A stretch of 64,000 nt of DNA. Origin: Arenimonas metalli CF5-1. GTDB lineage: Bacteria > Pseudomonadota > Gammaproteobacteria > Xanthomonadales > Xanthomonadaceae. Below, one piece after another: positions 17,824 through 27,347 of the stretch (position 1 is the stretch's first letter; each line of letters starts with the position of its first letter). Location of the stretch: assembly GCF_000747155.1 (NCBI RefSeq), contig NZ_AVCK01000009.1, positions 1 through 64,000 of the forward strand, read 5' to 3'. The position numbers and the translations under genes are program-made. The notes beneath the pieces are model-generated. The model made no database searches, had not been told where the DNA came from, and worked only from the letters and a program-made list of their open reading frames with translations.

Positions 17824-18858
17824 TTGGCGAAGAAGCAGTCCTCGCATCGCGCGCTCAAGGCGGTCTTCGCCCTGTTGCTGCTGGCCGGCGTCGCCGTCGG
17901 CGGCTGGCTGTGGCAGCAGTACAGGGGCTTCGCCGACACGCCGATCGCACTGGCCGGCACCGAGCGCATCCTGGTGGTGGAGCGCGGCGACGGCTTCCAG
18001 GACATCCTGGGCAAGCTGCGCGAGCTCGGCGTCACCGAGGGCCACGACCTCGAATGGAAGGCGCTCGCGCACGAGATGCAGGTGATCGCCCGGCTCCAGG
18101 TCGGCGACTACAGCATCCGCCACGGCATTACCCCGCGCGAGCTGCTGACCAAGCTCGAGAGCGGCAAGGTCATCCAGCACCGCTTCACCGTGGTCGAAGG
18201 CTGGAGCTTCCGCGAGCTGCGCGCGGCCATGGCCAAGGATGAAATCCTGGCGCAGTCGCTGCCCGCGATGGACGACGACGCGGTGATGACCGCGATCGGG
18301 CGCCCGGGCCAGCATCCCGAGGGCCGCTTCCTGCCCGAGACCTACCACTACACCCGCGGCGCCAGCGACCTCGACCTGCTGCGCCGCGCCGGGCTGGCCA
18401 TGGACAAGGCAGTGGCCGACGCCTGGGAAGCGCGCGCCAGCGGCATCCCGGTGGAAACGCCGGAGCAGTTGCTGATCCTGGCCTCGATCATCGAGAAGGA
18501 AACCGGCAAGGCGTCCGAGCGTCCCGAGATCGCCGGTGTGTTCAGCCGCCGCCTGAAGCTGGGCATGCGGCTGCAGACCGACCCGACCGTGATCTACGGC
18601 ATGGGCAGCAATTACGCCGGCAACATCCGCCGCAGCGACCTCACCACCGACACGCCCTACAACACCTACACCCGCGGCGGCCTGCCGCCGACGCCGATCG
18701 CGATGCCCGGCCGCGACGCGCTGATGGCCGCGGCCAAGCCGGCCGACGGCGACACGCTCTACTTCGTGGCCCGCGGCGACGGCAGCCACGTGTTCTCGGC
18801 GACGCTGGCCGAGCACAACCGTGCGGTCGCCTGCTACCAGCTCAAGCGCTGCCGATGA
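17824..18858 (+). CDS. mltG: Endolytic murein transglycosylase MltG
   Basis: A 344-residue enzyme anchored by one N-terminal helix (about residues 10-28) and cutting nascent peptidoglycan in the periplasm. A LysM-like region precedes the YceG domain; the catalytic Glu is in [11 protein letters not shown], and [10 protein letters not shown] plus [13 protein letters not shown] are family signatures. It begins with a TTG codon three bases after the pabC stop; no ATG or GTG gives a complete anchor, so TTG is preferred. It overlaps tmk by 4 bases. Confidence 0.94.
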   Translation: MAKKQSSHRALKAVFALLLLAGVAVGGWLWQQYRGFADTPIALAGTERILVVERGDGFQDILGKLRELGVTEGHDLEWKALAHEMQVIARLQVGDYSIRHGITPRELLTKLESGKVIQHRFTVVEGWSFRELRAAMAKDEILAQSLPAMDDDAVMTAIGRPGQHPEGRFLPETYHYTRGASDLDLLRRAGLAMDKAVADAWEARASGIPVETPEQLLILASIIEKETGKASERPEIAGVFSRRLKLGMRLQTDPTVIYGMGSNYAGNIRRSDLTTDTPYNTYTRGGLPPTPIAMPGRDALMAAAKPADGDTLYFVARGDGSHVFSATLAEHNRAVACYQLKRCR

Positions 18859-19487
18859 GCGCGACCGGCCTGTTCATCAGCATCGAAGGCGGCGAGGGCG
18901 CGGGCAAGTCCACCGTCATCGCCGCGCTGCAGGAGGCGCTGGCCGCGACCGGTCGCGAGGTCGTGCTGACCCGCGAACCGGGCGGCACGCCCGAGGGCGA
19001 GGCGATCCGCGCGCTGCTGCTGGATCCTGCCAACTCGCTCGCCGCCGAGACCGAGCTGCTGCTGATGTTTGCTTCCCGCGCGCAGCTGGTTCGTCAGCTG
19101 ATCCGCCCGGCCCTGGCGCGCGGCGCCGTGGTCGTGGCCGATCGCTTCACCGACGCCAGCTTCGCCTACCAGGGCGGCGGCCGCGGCCTCGACATGGGCC
19201 GCATCGCCGAGCTCGAGCGTTGGGCCGCGGGCATCAAGCCCGACCTCACCCTGCTGCTCGACGTCGGCGTGGCCCAGGGCCTCGCCCGCGCCCGCGCCCG
19301 CGGCGGCGAACCGGACCGGATCGAACGCGAGCGCGAGGATTTCTTCGAGCGCGTGCGCGCCGTTTACCTCGCGCGTGCGGCGGCCGAGCCGGCGCGGTTC
19401 CGCGTGGTCGATGCCAGCCAGCCCGTGCAGGCCGTGCGCGAAGCGGTGCAGGCCGCGCTGGCCGGGTGGCTGGGGTCGCGCCCGTGA
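18855..19487 (+). CDS. tmk: Thymidylate kinase
   Basis: A 210-residue kinase turning dTMP into dTDP. The P-loop is GGEGAGKST (near residues 10-18), the DR motif is in [19 protein letters not shown], and the Arg-rich lid is [14 protein letters not shown]. Overlaps of 4 bases on both sides (mltG, holB) mark it as part of one translationally coupled run, in the order common in proteobacteria (mltG-tmk-holB). Confidence 0.96.
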   Translation: MSATGLFISIEGGEGAGKSTVIAALQEALAATGREVVLTREPGGTPEGEAIRALLLDPANSLAAETELLLMFASRAQLVRQLIRPALARGAVVVADRFTDASFAYQGGGRGLDMGRIAELERWAAGIKPDLTLLLDVGVAQGLARARARGGEPDRIEREREDFFERVRAVYLARAAAEPARFRVVDASQPVQAVREAVQAALAGWLGSRP

Positions 19488-20482
19488 CGACGCTGGCGCC
19501 GTGGCAGCAGCGCGTGCTCGACGGCGCGCTGGCCTCGCTGGCGGAAGACCGGCTGGGCCACGCGCTGCTGTTCGCCGGCGCCGCGCACATGGGCAAGCTG
19601 GCCGTGGCGGAACGCCTGGCGTCGCGGCTGCTTTGCAGCACGCCGGGCCCGGATGGCCTGGCCTGCGGCGCCTGCCGCGGCTGCCAGCTGATGGCGGCCG
19701 GCACCCATCCGGACTTCAAGTTCGTCAGCTTCATTCCCAACGACAAGGGCGACAAGCTGCGCAGCGAGATCATCGTCGACCAGATGCGCGAGCTGGGCCA
19801 CTGGTTCTCGCTGACGCCGCAGATGGGCGGCGCCCAGGTCGCGCTGATCAGCCCGGCGCACGCGATGAACCTCAATGCCTCCAACGCCCTGCTCAAGACG
19901 CTGGAGGAACCCTCGCGCGCGCGCTACCTGCTGCTGGTCACCGACCACCCCGGGCGCCTGCCGGCCACGATCCGCAGCCGCTGCCAGCGGCTGGCGTTCC
20001 GGCCGCCGGCGAGGGCCGAGGGCGAGGCCTGGCTGCGGTCGCAGGGCCACGCCGGCGCCAGCCTCACGGCGGCGCTGGACGCGGCCCGCGGCCACCCCGG
20101 CGTGGCCGCGGCCTGGCTGGCCGAGGGTGGCATGCCGCTGCGGGCCGAGGTCCAGGCCGAGCTCAATGCGCTGGCGGCCGGGCGGCAGACGCCGGTGGCG
20201 CTGGCCCAGCGCTGGCTGGCGGACGGGCAGGGCGAGCTGCGCCTGCGCTTCGCGGCCGAACTGGCGCTGGAAGGCTTGGCCCGCCACCTCGGCGCCGGCA
20301 GCCCGGCCGGCTTGACCCTGCCGCCGGAAATCCAGAAGCTGGCCGCCTGGTTCGACGGCATCAACCGCGCCCGCGAGCAGCTCTCGCTGCCCGCGCTGCG
20401 GCACGACCTGGCGCTGGCCGGTCTGCTGCTGGAATGGCGTAGCATGTTCAAGGACACGGCAATGCAGGGAGCACGGCGATGA
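19484..20482 (+). CDS. holB: DNA polymerase III subunit delta'
   Basis: A 332-residue clamp loader subunit. It has the AAA+ fold without a working ATP site, the four-cysteine zinc module ([17 protein letters not shown]), the SRC motif in [11 protein letters not shown] and the sensor region [25 protein letters not shown] start at 19484 overlaps the tmk stop (GTGA); the frame is open upstream only as a shadow of tmk. It overlaps pilZ by 4 bases. Confidence 0.94.
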   Translation: MTTLAPWQQRVLDGALASLAEDRLGHALLFAGAAHMGKLAVAERLASRLLCSTPGPDGLACGACRGCQLMAAGTHPDFKFVSFIPNDKGDKLRSEIIVDQMRELGHWFSLTPQMGGAQVALISPAHAMNLNASNALLKTLEEPSRARYLLLVTDHPGRLPATIRSRCQRLAFRPPARAEGEAWLRSQGHAGASLTAALDAARGHPGVAAAWLAEGGMPLRAEVQAELNALAAGRQTPVALAQRWLADGQGELRLRFAAELALEGLARHLGAGSPAGLTLPPEIQKLAAWFDGINRAREQLSLPALRHDLALAGLLLEWRSMFKDTAMQGARR

Positions 20483-20835
20483 TGGGTGGCGCAGGCGCAA
20501 GGCAGGGCATCCTGTCGCTGGCGATCAAGGACAAGGCGGCGCTGTACAACGCCTACATGCCCTTCGTGAAGGGTGGCGGCATCTTCGTGCCCACCACCAA
20601 GCGCTATGCCCTCGGCGACGAGGTCTTCATCCTGCTGTCGCTGATGGAAGAGAAGGACCGCCTGCCGGTCGCCGGCAAGGTCGTCTGGATCACCCCGGCC
20701 GGCGCGCAGGGCAATCGCGGTGCCGGCATCGGCGTGCAGTTCGCCGAAACGGCCGAGGCCGACGCGGTGAAGGGCAAGATCGAGACCTTCCTGGCCGGCA
20801 CGCTGGAAGCCGACAAGCCCACGCACACGATGTAA
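20479..20835 (+). CDS. pilZ: PilZ domain protein for type IV pilus assembly
   Basis: A 118-residue single-domain PilZ protein. Its sequence (GILSLAIKDKAALYNAYMPFVKGGGIFVPT) resembles the Xanthomonas/Pseudomonas PilZ protein that joins FimX and the PilB motor in pilus biogenesis. The RxxxR motif needed for c-di-GMP binding is absent, as in those proteins, so it is probably an adaptor rather than a receptor. It is the last gene of the long operon, immediately convergent with the sigma factor gene (18 bp apart). Confidence 0.92.
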   Translation: MMGGAGARQGILSLAIKDKAALYNAYMPFVKGGGIFVPTTKRYALGDEVFILLSLMEEKDRLPVAGKVVWITPAGAQGNRGAGIGVQFAETAEADAVKGKIETFLAGTLEADKPTHTM

Positions 20836-20853
20836 GCGCGGCTGCGCCGCGCT

Positions 20854-21993
20854 TCAGCCGATCCGGCCGCTGAGCCACAGGCCCAGCACCACGCCCGACA
20901 GGCCCAGCACCACGCCGGCGATCGCACCGATCCGGCCGAGTAGTTTCTCCCGCTTCTGGCGGCGCGCGGCGCCGATCGGGTCGACCGCGAGTTCGTGGGC
21001 ACGGCGTCGCGCGAGGATGCGCGGGAACCACCAGCCGGACGCGAACACCATGCCCGCCGTGAAGCCGATCGTGATCGCGAGATGCGGGATCCAGCCCGGC
21101 ACCCGGGCCACCCAGACGATGGCGAGTGAAAAACCAACCACCAGGGCGCTGGTGAACAGCGCGTAGGCCCGCACCTCGCGGCGTTCGCGCGCGTCGTAGG
21201 GGTCGCGCAGCAGCTTGCGCACGCCGAACCAGACGCCCCACAGCCCGCCCGCGACGCCGGCGAAGGCGCCGCCCAGCGCCCCGGCGCCCAGCTTGGCCAG
21301 GCCGTTGGCGGTGCCGAGCGCGCCGGCGCCCAGCGCCGTGGCAGCCGCCGCCGGCGGCGCGCCGACCATCAGCATCGTCGCGACCGCCGCGGTGAAGCCG
21401 GCGCCCGGCGCCGTGCTGCGCGCGAACTCGCCCAGCCGCGCCAGCAGCTCCTCGCGCACCTTCTCGCGCGCCCGCGACAGGCGCTTGCGCACCGCGGCGT
21501 CCTGCAGTCCGAGCAGCCCGGCGACCTGGCGCGAGCTCTGGCCTTCGCGGTAGTAGAGCAGCAGCACCTCGCGCGATTCCTCCGGCAGCGCGTCGATGAC
21601 GCCGGCCGCCACGGCGCGCGCCTGGTCGGTGGCCAGCTGCTCGTCGGGGCCCGGCTGTGGATCGGCGACGGTGGCGATCAGGGCCTCGACGTCGGTGGCG
21701 GGATTGGCGCGCAGGCCCTGCGCGCGCAGGTGGTCGCGGGCGAGGTTGCGGGTGATCTGGCGCAGCCAGGGCAGGAAGCTGGCGCGGTTGTTGAGCTTGC
21801 GCAGGTTCTGCCAGGCCGAGAGGAAGGCCTCCTGGGCGATGTCCTCGCTGGCCGGCACGTCGCGCACGATCGCGAGTGCGATCGAGGTGACGGTGGTCTG
21901 GCAGCCGGCCACGATGCGGCCGTAGGCGTCGCGGTCGCCGCGGGCGGCGGCCGGCAGGTGGGTGTCGATCAGTGAATCAAGGATGTCGCTCAT
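20854..21993 (-). CDS. ECF-like sigma factor fused to a C-terminal membrane domain
   Basis: A 379-residue protein. Residues about 25-90 form sigma region 2 (EDIAQEAFLSAWQNLRKL, WLRQITRNLARDHLR) and 130-180 region 4 (LPEESREVLLLYYREGQSSRQVAGLLGL). Beyond residue 200 lie four or five hydrophobic segments (about 202-225, 232-258, 277-297, 303-325, 354-375) with a basic loop between the last two. A sigma factor tied to the membrane suggests control by its own membrane part, with no separate anti-sigma gene beside it. The upstream protease gene could belong to the regulon; that is a guess. The ATG at 21993 is preferred over an open frame of 12 more codons. Confidence 0.85.
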   Translation of the reverse strand: MSDILDSLIDTHLPAAARGDRDAYGRIVAGCQTTVTSIALAIVRDVPASEDIAQEAFLSAWQNLRKLNNRASFLPWLRQITRNLARDHLRAQGLRANPATDVEALIATVADPQPGPDEQLATDQARAVAAGVIDALPEESREVLLLYYREGQSSRQVAGLLGLQDAAVRKRLSRAREKVREELLARLGEFARSTAPGAGFTAAVATMLMVGAPPAAAATALGAGALGTANGLAKLGAGALGGAFAGVAGGLWGVWFGVRKLLRDPYDARERREVRAYALFTSALVVGFSLAIVWVARVPGWIPHLAITIGFTAGMVFASGWWFPRILARRRAHELAVDPIGAARRQKREKLLGRIGAIAGVVLGLSGVVLGLWLSGRIG

Positions 21994-22029
21994 GGCGTGC
22001 TCCCGGGGGGGGCAAGCCCAGGGACGCAC

Positions 22030-22057
22030 CGGCGCGGCGGATGTGACCGCCGCGCCG
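22030..22057 (-). terminator. 11-bp perfect hairpin after the metzincin gene
   Basis: CGGCGCGGCGG and CCGCCGCGCCG pair perfectly around a 6-base loop. In the leftward direction it lies 9 bases after the protease stop and 36 bases before the sigma factor start. No T run follows, so it may be a weak or Rho-assisted terminator, or a structure in the sigma factor leader. Confidence 0.4.
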
Positions 22058-22066
22058 GGAAGACCG

Positions 22067-24805
22067 TCAGGGGCAGCTCTTGCGGGCCGAGAGCAGCGCG
22101 GTGGCGCGGGCCTCGTTCCAGGCGCCCGCCAGCGGGCTGAGCAGCGGGGCGCTGACGGCGATGTTGGTGAGGCCGCGCAGCCCGTCGTCGTTGGTGCCGA
22201 TCGTGCGCGTGAGCTGGCCGGTGAAGCGCGAGCTCGTGGGCATGTGGCCGCAGGTCGGGCAGAAGCCGGTGAGCTGCTCCAGCGGCACCGTGGTCACGGC
22301 CTCGTTCCATGGCTTGGCGCCGATCAGCCAGCGTGCGACGCCCTCGGCGTCGTACAGGTAGGAGACGTAGATCTCCTGGTCCGCCTCGTACTGCGCGCTG
22401 TAGCCGAAGCCGTTGAGGGTGGGCGAGAACCAGTGGCCGGTCGCATTGAGCGGCTGGCCCGCCGAGATCGGGCAGGCGCCGCCGCCCAGGCGGACCAGGG
22501 TCTCGCTGCCAGCGTCGCCGTCGAGGTTGTAGGAGAACTCCATCTCGGTGGCGCTGATCGGCGTGATCACCAGGTCGCCGACCACGGTGGAGGTGGTCTG
22601 GCTGCCGTTCCAGCCCACCCGGAACAGCGGGGCGTTCCAGATGCCGCTGGCGCCCGGCGCCGCGGCCTGGCTGTAGTACCAGGTCGGGGTGCCGTCCTCG
22701 CGGTAGGTGTACCAGACCGACACCCACTGGTCGCCGGCGAAGTCGACGAAGATGCCGTGGCCCGACCGCAGCGGGTTGAAGTACTGGCCGCTCTGGAAGG
22801 CCGGCGCGGCGGCCTGGCTCTCGACGCGCGCCGTCACCGTGGCCTCGTTGTAGACCAGGGACGAGCTCGAGGGCCGGCCCAGGCCGATCATCCAGCGCTC
22901 CGGGCCGACGGCGCCGGCGCTGCGGTTGATCACGATTTCCTTGGTGGTCGCGGTGCCGGTGTCCTGCACCTGCGCGGCGCCGCGGTCCACGCCCGGGGCG
23001 AGCAGGGGCGAAGCGGCGATCGCGCGCGGCACCGCCGGGCTGGCGAACAGGTCCACGTCCACGGTCGAGACCACGCGCACGCGCGCGGAGTTGACGTGCG
23101 GCGGCAGCACGAACTGCATCCGGGTCTCGTTGTAGTCGCGCGTCACCTGCCAACGCGACGCCGCCACCGAGACCGGGCGGTTGTCGCCCAGGGTGATGGG
23201 CGCGGGCATCATGTCGCGCAGCGTGAGCTGCAGGTTGCGCGTGGCGGCCACCACCGACGGCGAGGACTCCACCACCAGCTGCACCGGGAAGGCGCTGTTG
23301 AAGGGCGCCTGCAGGCCGCTCCACGACAGCCGCGCGGTAATCGTGGCGCCGGGCGCCGCGCGGGTGGGGCCGGTCAGCGTGAAGCTGCCCGTGCCGCCGT
23401 ACACCACGCGCCAGCGCGCATCGGTCAGCGCCGGCAGGCCGGTGAAGGTGACGTCCATGTGGCCGCGCGTGCTGTTGATCTGGCGCGCGTCGCCGTCGGC
23501 GGGCTGGAACCAGGCGGCCACCAGCGGCATGGTCTCGGCCAGGCTGCGGGCGACGTCGGCTTCGGGCGTGCCGCAGGGCAGGTTGTCGCACTCAGGGTGG
23601 CTGACCAGCGGGTTGGAGAAGATGTTGGCCGGTCGCTGGCTGCCGGTGCCGTAGGCCATCACCGTGCTGAAACCGTCCTGGCCGGCCGGCGTGATGCGGT
23701 AGCCGTGCGAGTAGGTGTGCGCCGCGTTGCGGGCGCCGCCGGTGGTGTCGATGTCGTGGGTCTGGCCGAGGTTGTGGCCGATCTCGTGGGCGATGGTGGT
23801 GGACAGGCAGAAGAAGCCGTTGTCGGTGCCGTGGTTGGCGTTGAAGTAGCCCGAGTTCTGCTGGAACGGGATGTTGCCCGGGCTGTTGCCGCTGCCGTTG
23901 ACGTAGCCGACGCCGCAGCTGCCGGAGTCGCTGTTGAGGTAGCGGCGCACCAGGCCCACCAGGTCGGCGCCGTGGCGGTGGCGCAGCTTGGCCAGCTGCA
24001 TCGCCAGCGGATGCGCGCCGGCGCCGTTCCAGGCGCGCATCAGCGCGAGCGTGTCGCTGTTCGAGCCGGTGTCGGGGTAGTCCACGCGCGGCGTGGCCAC
24101 GAGGCGGAAGCGGCCTTCGACGCCGGCGTTGGCCAGCGCGGTGTTGCCCAGGTCGATGCGGTTCTGCAGCAGCGCGCGGGTGCCGCTGTCGCTGCCGACA
24201 TAGGTCGCCAGGCCCGGCGTGTAGGCCAGCAGGATGTCGATGCGGTTGTGGTTGGACTGCAGGGTGGGCGCCGGGCGCGCCGCCAGTTCCTTCTGCATGG
24301 CGACCAGGTCGCTGGCGTCCGGGATCACCGCGTCGTCGACCTGCACGGCCGAGCGCTCGCCGATGTCGACCGCGAGGTCCTCCATCAGGCGCGGCTGGCC
24401 CGCCACGGTCTCGATGTAGAGCAGGCTGCCATTGGCGCGCGGCGCCTGGCCGAACACCGCGTCGCCGGCGAAGGTGAACACCGCCTCGAAGCCGGGCAGG
24501 TCGCCTTCGCGGCGGCCGACCCAGGTGGTGATGCCGTTCGCATGCTCGGTGTGCGAGAGGTATTCGTAGACGAGTTCACCGCCGTCCGGATCGGGCACGG
24601 TGATACGGCTACCCGAAGCGACGGCGGCCTCGAGCGCCTCGAAGTCGATCGCCAGCGGGCGGAAGCGCAGCAGGCGGTCGTGCTCGACCTTGTCGCCGAG
24701 CTTGAAGGGGCGATGGCCCGGCTTGCCGTCGGCGGCCATCGACGAAGACGAGGCGAAGGCCAGCGCGATCGCCAGCGAGACGCAGGGAAGGAGGGCGATG
24801 CGCAT
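22067..24805 (-). CDS. Secreted metzincin zinc protease with beta-rich C-terminal modules
   Basis: A 912-residue exported protein with a signal peptide ending near SSSSMAADG (residue 25). A propeptide-like region is followed by a metzincin core: HEIGHNLGQTHD gives zinc ligands His340, His344 and His350 with Glu341 as base, and the Met-turn is in TVMAYG (Met383). After residue 430 come beta-rich domains and two copies of a module with GxYFNPLRSGHGIF...WYTY and HWFSPTLNGFGYSAQY...YLYD, frequent in secreted proteins of Xanthomonadaceae. It should be a secreted peptidase, close to the M12/reprolysin-like group. The ATG at 24805 gives a normal signal peptide. Confidence 0.88.
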   Translation of the reverse strand: MRIALLPCVSLAIALAFASSSSMAADGKPGHRPFKLGDKVEHDRLLRFRPLAIDFEALEAAVASGSRITVPDPDGGELVYEYLSHTEHANGITTWVGRREGDLPGFEAVFTFAGDAVFGQAPRANGSLLYIETVAGQPRLMEDLAVDIGERSAVQVDDAVIPDASDLVAMQKELAARPAPTLQSNHNRIDILLAYTPGLATYVGSDSGTRALLQNRIDLGNTALANAGVEGRFRLVATPRVDYPDTGSNSDTLALMRAWNGAGAHPLAMQLAKLRHRHGADLVGLVRRYLNSDSGSCGVGYVNGSGNSPGNIPFQQNSGYFNANHGTDNGFFCLSTTIAHEIGHNLGQTHDIDTTGGARNAAHTYSHGYRITPAGQDGFSTVMAYGTGSQRPANIFSNPLVSHPECDNLPCGTPEADVARSLAETMPLVAAWFQPADGDARQINSTRGHMDVTFTGLPALTDARWRVVYGGTGSFTLTGPTRAAPGATITARLSWSGLQAPFNSAFPVQLVVESSPSVVAATRNLQLTLRDMMPAPITLGDNRPVSVAASRWQVTRDYNETRMQFVLPPHVNSARVRVVSTVDVDLFASPAVPRAIAASPLLAPGVDRGAAQVQDTGTATTKEIVINRSAGAVGPERWMIGLGRPSSSSLVYNEATVTARVESQAAAPAFQSGQYFNPLRSGHGIFVDFAGDQWVSVWYTYREDGTPTWYYSQAAAPGASGIWNAPLFRVGWNGSQTTSTVVGDLVITPISATEMEFSYNLDGDAGSETLVRLGGGACPISAGQPLNATGHWFSPTLNGFGYSAQYEADQEIYVSYLYDAEGVARWLIGAKPWNEAVTTVPLEQLTGFCPTCGHMPTSSRFTGQLTRTIGTNDDGLRGLTNIAVSAPLLSPLAGAWNEARATALLSARKSCP

Positions 24806-24889
24806 GACCGTGGAGCTCCGTGACGCGGGGAATGTCCGGATGTTCGCACGGGGCGGCATGCCCCTCAAGGCGCGTCTGCCGCGCCGTCT

Positions 24890-25285
24890 TCACGCCATCA
24901 GCGCGCGCACCAGCAGTCCGCCGCCCATGATCACGACGATGAACAACAGCGCCATCCGGATCTTGGTCATGCGGGCCGCGGGAGACTGGCTCGCGGGATC
25001 GCGGAAATTCAGGTGCTCGGGCAGGTAGCTGGCGTCGCGCGTGGCCTCGAGCAGGCCGGCCTCGTGCAGGATCTGCCGCGCCTGCTTGAAGTCGTCGGGC
25101 TTGATCACCCACAGCGCCGGCTGCTGGCTGGGGTCGTGGTTCTTGGCGCTGTAGCTGAACTCGCGGCGGCTCACGCCCTTCCAGCTGCGGCCCTGGGTGA
25201 TCTTGGTCTCGATGCCGGCCGCGTTGAGCATCTGCTCGACCCGCTCGACGTTCTCCAATCGCACCGACGTGAAGACCTGGCGCAT
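24890..25285 (-). CDS. DUF2007-like protein with C-terminal membrane helix
   Basis: A 131-residue protein. The N-terminal MRQVFTSVRLENVERVEQML and the Lys/Trp-rich middle suggest a small ferredoxin-like domain of the DUF2007 type (signal-transducing or regulatory in annotation, function not known), followed by one hydrophobic helix at about residues 109-129. Similar genes are annotated as 'pathogenicity-like' in Xanthomonas, with no demonstrated role that I know of. Its ATG overlaps the tesB stop by one base, so the two are coupled. Confidence 0.65.
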   Translation of the reverse strand: MRQVFTSVRLENVERVEQMLNAAGIETKITQGRSWKGVSRREFSYSAKNHDPSQQPALWVIKPDDFKQARQILHEAGLLEATRDASYLPEHLNFRDPASQSPAARMTKIRMALLFIVVIMGGGLLVRALMA

Positions 25286-26166
25286 CAGCGGGCCTCCGGG
25301 GCGTCGGGCAGCACGCGGATCAGGCCTTCCTGCGCGGTGGACGCGACCAGGCGGCCATCGCGGGTGTAGATCTGCCCGCGCGAGAGCCCGCGCGCGCCCT
25401 GCGCGCTCGGGCTGTCGATCGAATACAGCAGCCAGTCGTCGGCGCGGAACGGCCGGTGGAACCACATCGCGTGGTCGAGCGAGGCCATCTGCACGTTCGG
25501 CTGGTAGTAGCTGATGCCGTGCGGGAAGGTGGCGGTGCCGAGCAGGTGGAAGTCGGACGCGTAGGCCAGCAGCGCCTGGTGCAGCACCGGCGAATCGCCG
25601 ACCTCGCCGTTGAGCTTGAACCACACCTGCTGGAACGGCGGGCGCTTGGGCGGCTTGAGTTCGTCGCGCGGGTACACCGGTCGGATCTCGAACGGCCCCA
25701 TGCGCGAGAGCCAGCGCTGCGCCTTCGGCGGCAGCTGGGCGAGCTGCTCCGGCGTGGGCGCGGCCACCGGCTCGATGTCCTCGGGGCGCGGCACTTCCGG
25801 CATCGACAGCTGGTGCTCGTTGCCCGGCTCGGGTTCCTGGAACGAGGACGCGAACACGAAGATCGGCTTGCCGTGCTGGATCGCGGTGACGCGCCGCACC
25901 GAGAAGCTGTTGCCGTCGCGCGAGCGGTCCACGTCGTAGACGATCGGGTGCTCGACGTCGCCGGCGCGCAGGAAATAGGCGTGGATCGAGTGCACCTGGC
26001 GGTTCTCGTCCAGCGTCTGCTGGGCCGCGGACAGGGCCTGGCCCAGCACCTGCCCGCCGAAGACGTACTTGGTGCCGATGTCGCGGCTCTGGCCGCGGAA
26101 CAGGTTGTCCTCGAGGCGCTCGAGGCGGAGCAGGTCGACCAGTTCGGCGGCGACGGATGAGGTCAT
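25285..26166 (-). CDS. tesB: Acyl-CoA thioesterase II
   Basis: A 293-residue double hotdog thioesterase that hydrolyses medium and long acyl-CoA. The N-terminal half has GGQVLGQALSAAQQTL and VHSIHAYFLRAGD; the C-terminal half has LDHAMWFHRPFRADDWLLY and GRLVASTAQEGLIR, the TesB signature with the conserved Asp and Gln. The ATG at 26166 gives a product of family length; an open frame runs 35 codons further but lacks homology. Confidence 0.93.
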   Translation of the reverse strand: MTSSVAAELVDLLRLERLEDNLFRGQSRDIGTKYVFGGQVLGQALSAAQQTLDENRQVHSIHAYFLRAGDVEHPIVYDVDRSRDGNSFSVRRVTAIQHGKPIFVFASSFQEPEPGNEHQLSMPEVPRPEDIEPVAAPTPEQLAQLPPKAQRWLSRMGPFEIRPVYPRDELKPPKRPPFQQVWFKLNGEVGDSPVLHQALLAYASDFHLLGTATFPHGISYYQPNVQMASLDHAMWFHRPFRADDWLLYSIDSPSAQGARGLSRGQIYTRDGRLVASTAQEGLIRVLPDAPEAR

Positions 26167-26222
26167 GGGGACTCCGGGGTTTCGGCCGGGGATTATAGCC
26201 GCCGCGGCGGGTGGCCCCGGGC

Positions 26223-26798
26223 TCAGGGGCGGATGCGCGCCAGCGGCACCGCGTCCAGCACCCGCGACCACGGGAACCGCGGGCCCGGGTCGCGCTTGCG
26301 GAACACCAGTGCCTCGAGGTTGTCGCTCGACACCACGCGGGTCTGGTCCAGGTCCTCGTGGCCGGCGATGAACTCCAGCGCCGGCAGGGTGGCCGCCAGC
26401 TGCCGCAGCAGGGCGACGAGGGTGTCCACCTGGGCTTCGGTGTAGGGCTCGTCCATCGCCTGCCGGCGGGAATCGAGCCAGTCCGGGTAGCGGCCGGCGT
26501 TCACCAGCTCGATGCCGACCGAGCGCTCGTTGTAGCCGCGGGTGTGGTGGGCGACGCGGTCGGGCGCGACGAACTCGTGCAGGCTGCCGTCGCGGTCGAT
26601 GTAGTAGTGGCCGCTGTTGCCGGTGCCGGTGTCGTAGAGCACGCGTTCGCCGTACTCACGCGCCAGCGCGAGGTCGGGCAGCTCGGTGCAGTGGATCACC
26701 ACCAGGTCCACGCGGGCCGGGTCGCGGGCCTCGAGCCGGTCCGCGTAGGGCAGGGGCCAGGGCCGGATCTCGGGGGCGTTCGGCGGGGGGGCGGGCAT
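26223..26798 (-). CDS. N-acetylmuramoyl-L-alanine amidase, AmpD-like
   Basis: A 191-residue amidase_2 domain protein without a signal peptide. Zinc ligands are readable as His in VVIHCTELPD, His in FIAGHEDLDQTR, and the Asp of KRDPGPRFPW; HHTRGYNERSVGIELVN is the conserved middle. It would cleave anhydro-muropeptides during cell-wall recycling, but it is more like the AmpD homologues of Xanthomonadaceae than AmpD itself, so the substrate is inferred. Its start is 39 bp from the divergent MOSC gene. Confidence 0.85.
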   Translation of the reverse strand: MPAPPPNAPEIRPWPLPYADRLEARDPARVDLVVIHCTELPDLALAREYGERVLYDTGTGNSGHYYIDRDGSLHEFVAPDRVAHHTRGYNERSVGIELVNAGRYPDWLDSRRQAMDEPYTEAQVDTLVALLRQLAATLPALEFIAGHEDLDQTRVVSSDNLEALVFRKRDPGPRFPWSRVLDAVPLARIRP

Positions 26799-26837
26799 GG
26801 CCGCATGCTAACATCGCGTCCCTTCCGGAGCCCCCTG

Positions 26838-27347
26838 ATGCCCTTTCCCGCCGACTCCGCGCTTGGCGCACTGATGGCCACGCTGCCGCGTCCCGGCCAG
26901 GTCCGCTGGATCGGCCTGCGCCCGGCCCGCGACGTCCCGATGCAGGAAGTGGACCGGGTCGAGGTCGTCGCCGGCAAGGGCCTGGTGGGCGACCGCTACA
27001 AGAGCGGCAGCGGCAAGCGCGGCATCACGCTGATCCAGGCCGAGCACCTGCCGGTGGTGGCGGCGCTGAGCGGCCTGGCCGAGGTGTCGCCCGCGACCCT
27101 GCGCCGCAATGTCGTCGTGTCGGGCTTGCCCGTGATCGCGCTCAAGGGCCGGCGCTTCCGCATCGGCAGCGCGGTGTTCGAGGGCACCGGCGACTGCGAC
27201 CCGTGCTCGCGCATGGAGGCCGCGCTCGGTCCCGGTGGCTACAACGCGATGCGCCAGCACGGCGGGCTCTGCGCGCGCGTGCTGGCGTCCGGCAGCTTCG
27301 CGCTCGGCGATGCGGTCGAACCGCTCGCGCCGGAGGACGCCACGTGA
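26838..27347 (+). CDS. MOSC domain protein
   Basis: A 169-residue MOSC domain, which in related proteins binds molybdenum cofactor or carries sulfur. Seen: [26 protein letters not shown], the conserved [16 protein letters not shown], and the reactive Cys pair in [16 protein letters not shown]. The length is that of single-domain YiiM-like proteins. The stop overlaps the next gene by 4 bases. Role: probably in detoxification or cofactor use; not certain. Confidence 0.85.
   Translation: MPFPADSALGALMATLPRPGQVRWIGLRPARDVPMQEVDRVEVVAGKGLVGDRYKSGSGKRGITLIQAEHLPVVAALSGLAEVSPATLRRNVVVSGLPVIALKGRRFRIGSAVFEGTGDCDPCSRMEAALGPGGYNAMRQHGGLCARVLASGSFALGDAVEPLAPEDAT

Noticed and set aside
21962-24823. 953-codon open frame on the + strand over the metalloprotease
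   Set aside because: It is antisense to a protein with clear signal peptide and zinc site, and its product is a low-complexity Ala/Arg/Gly string caused by high GC.
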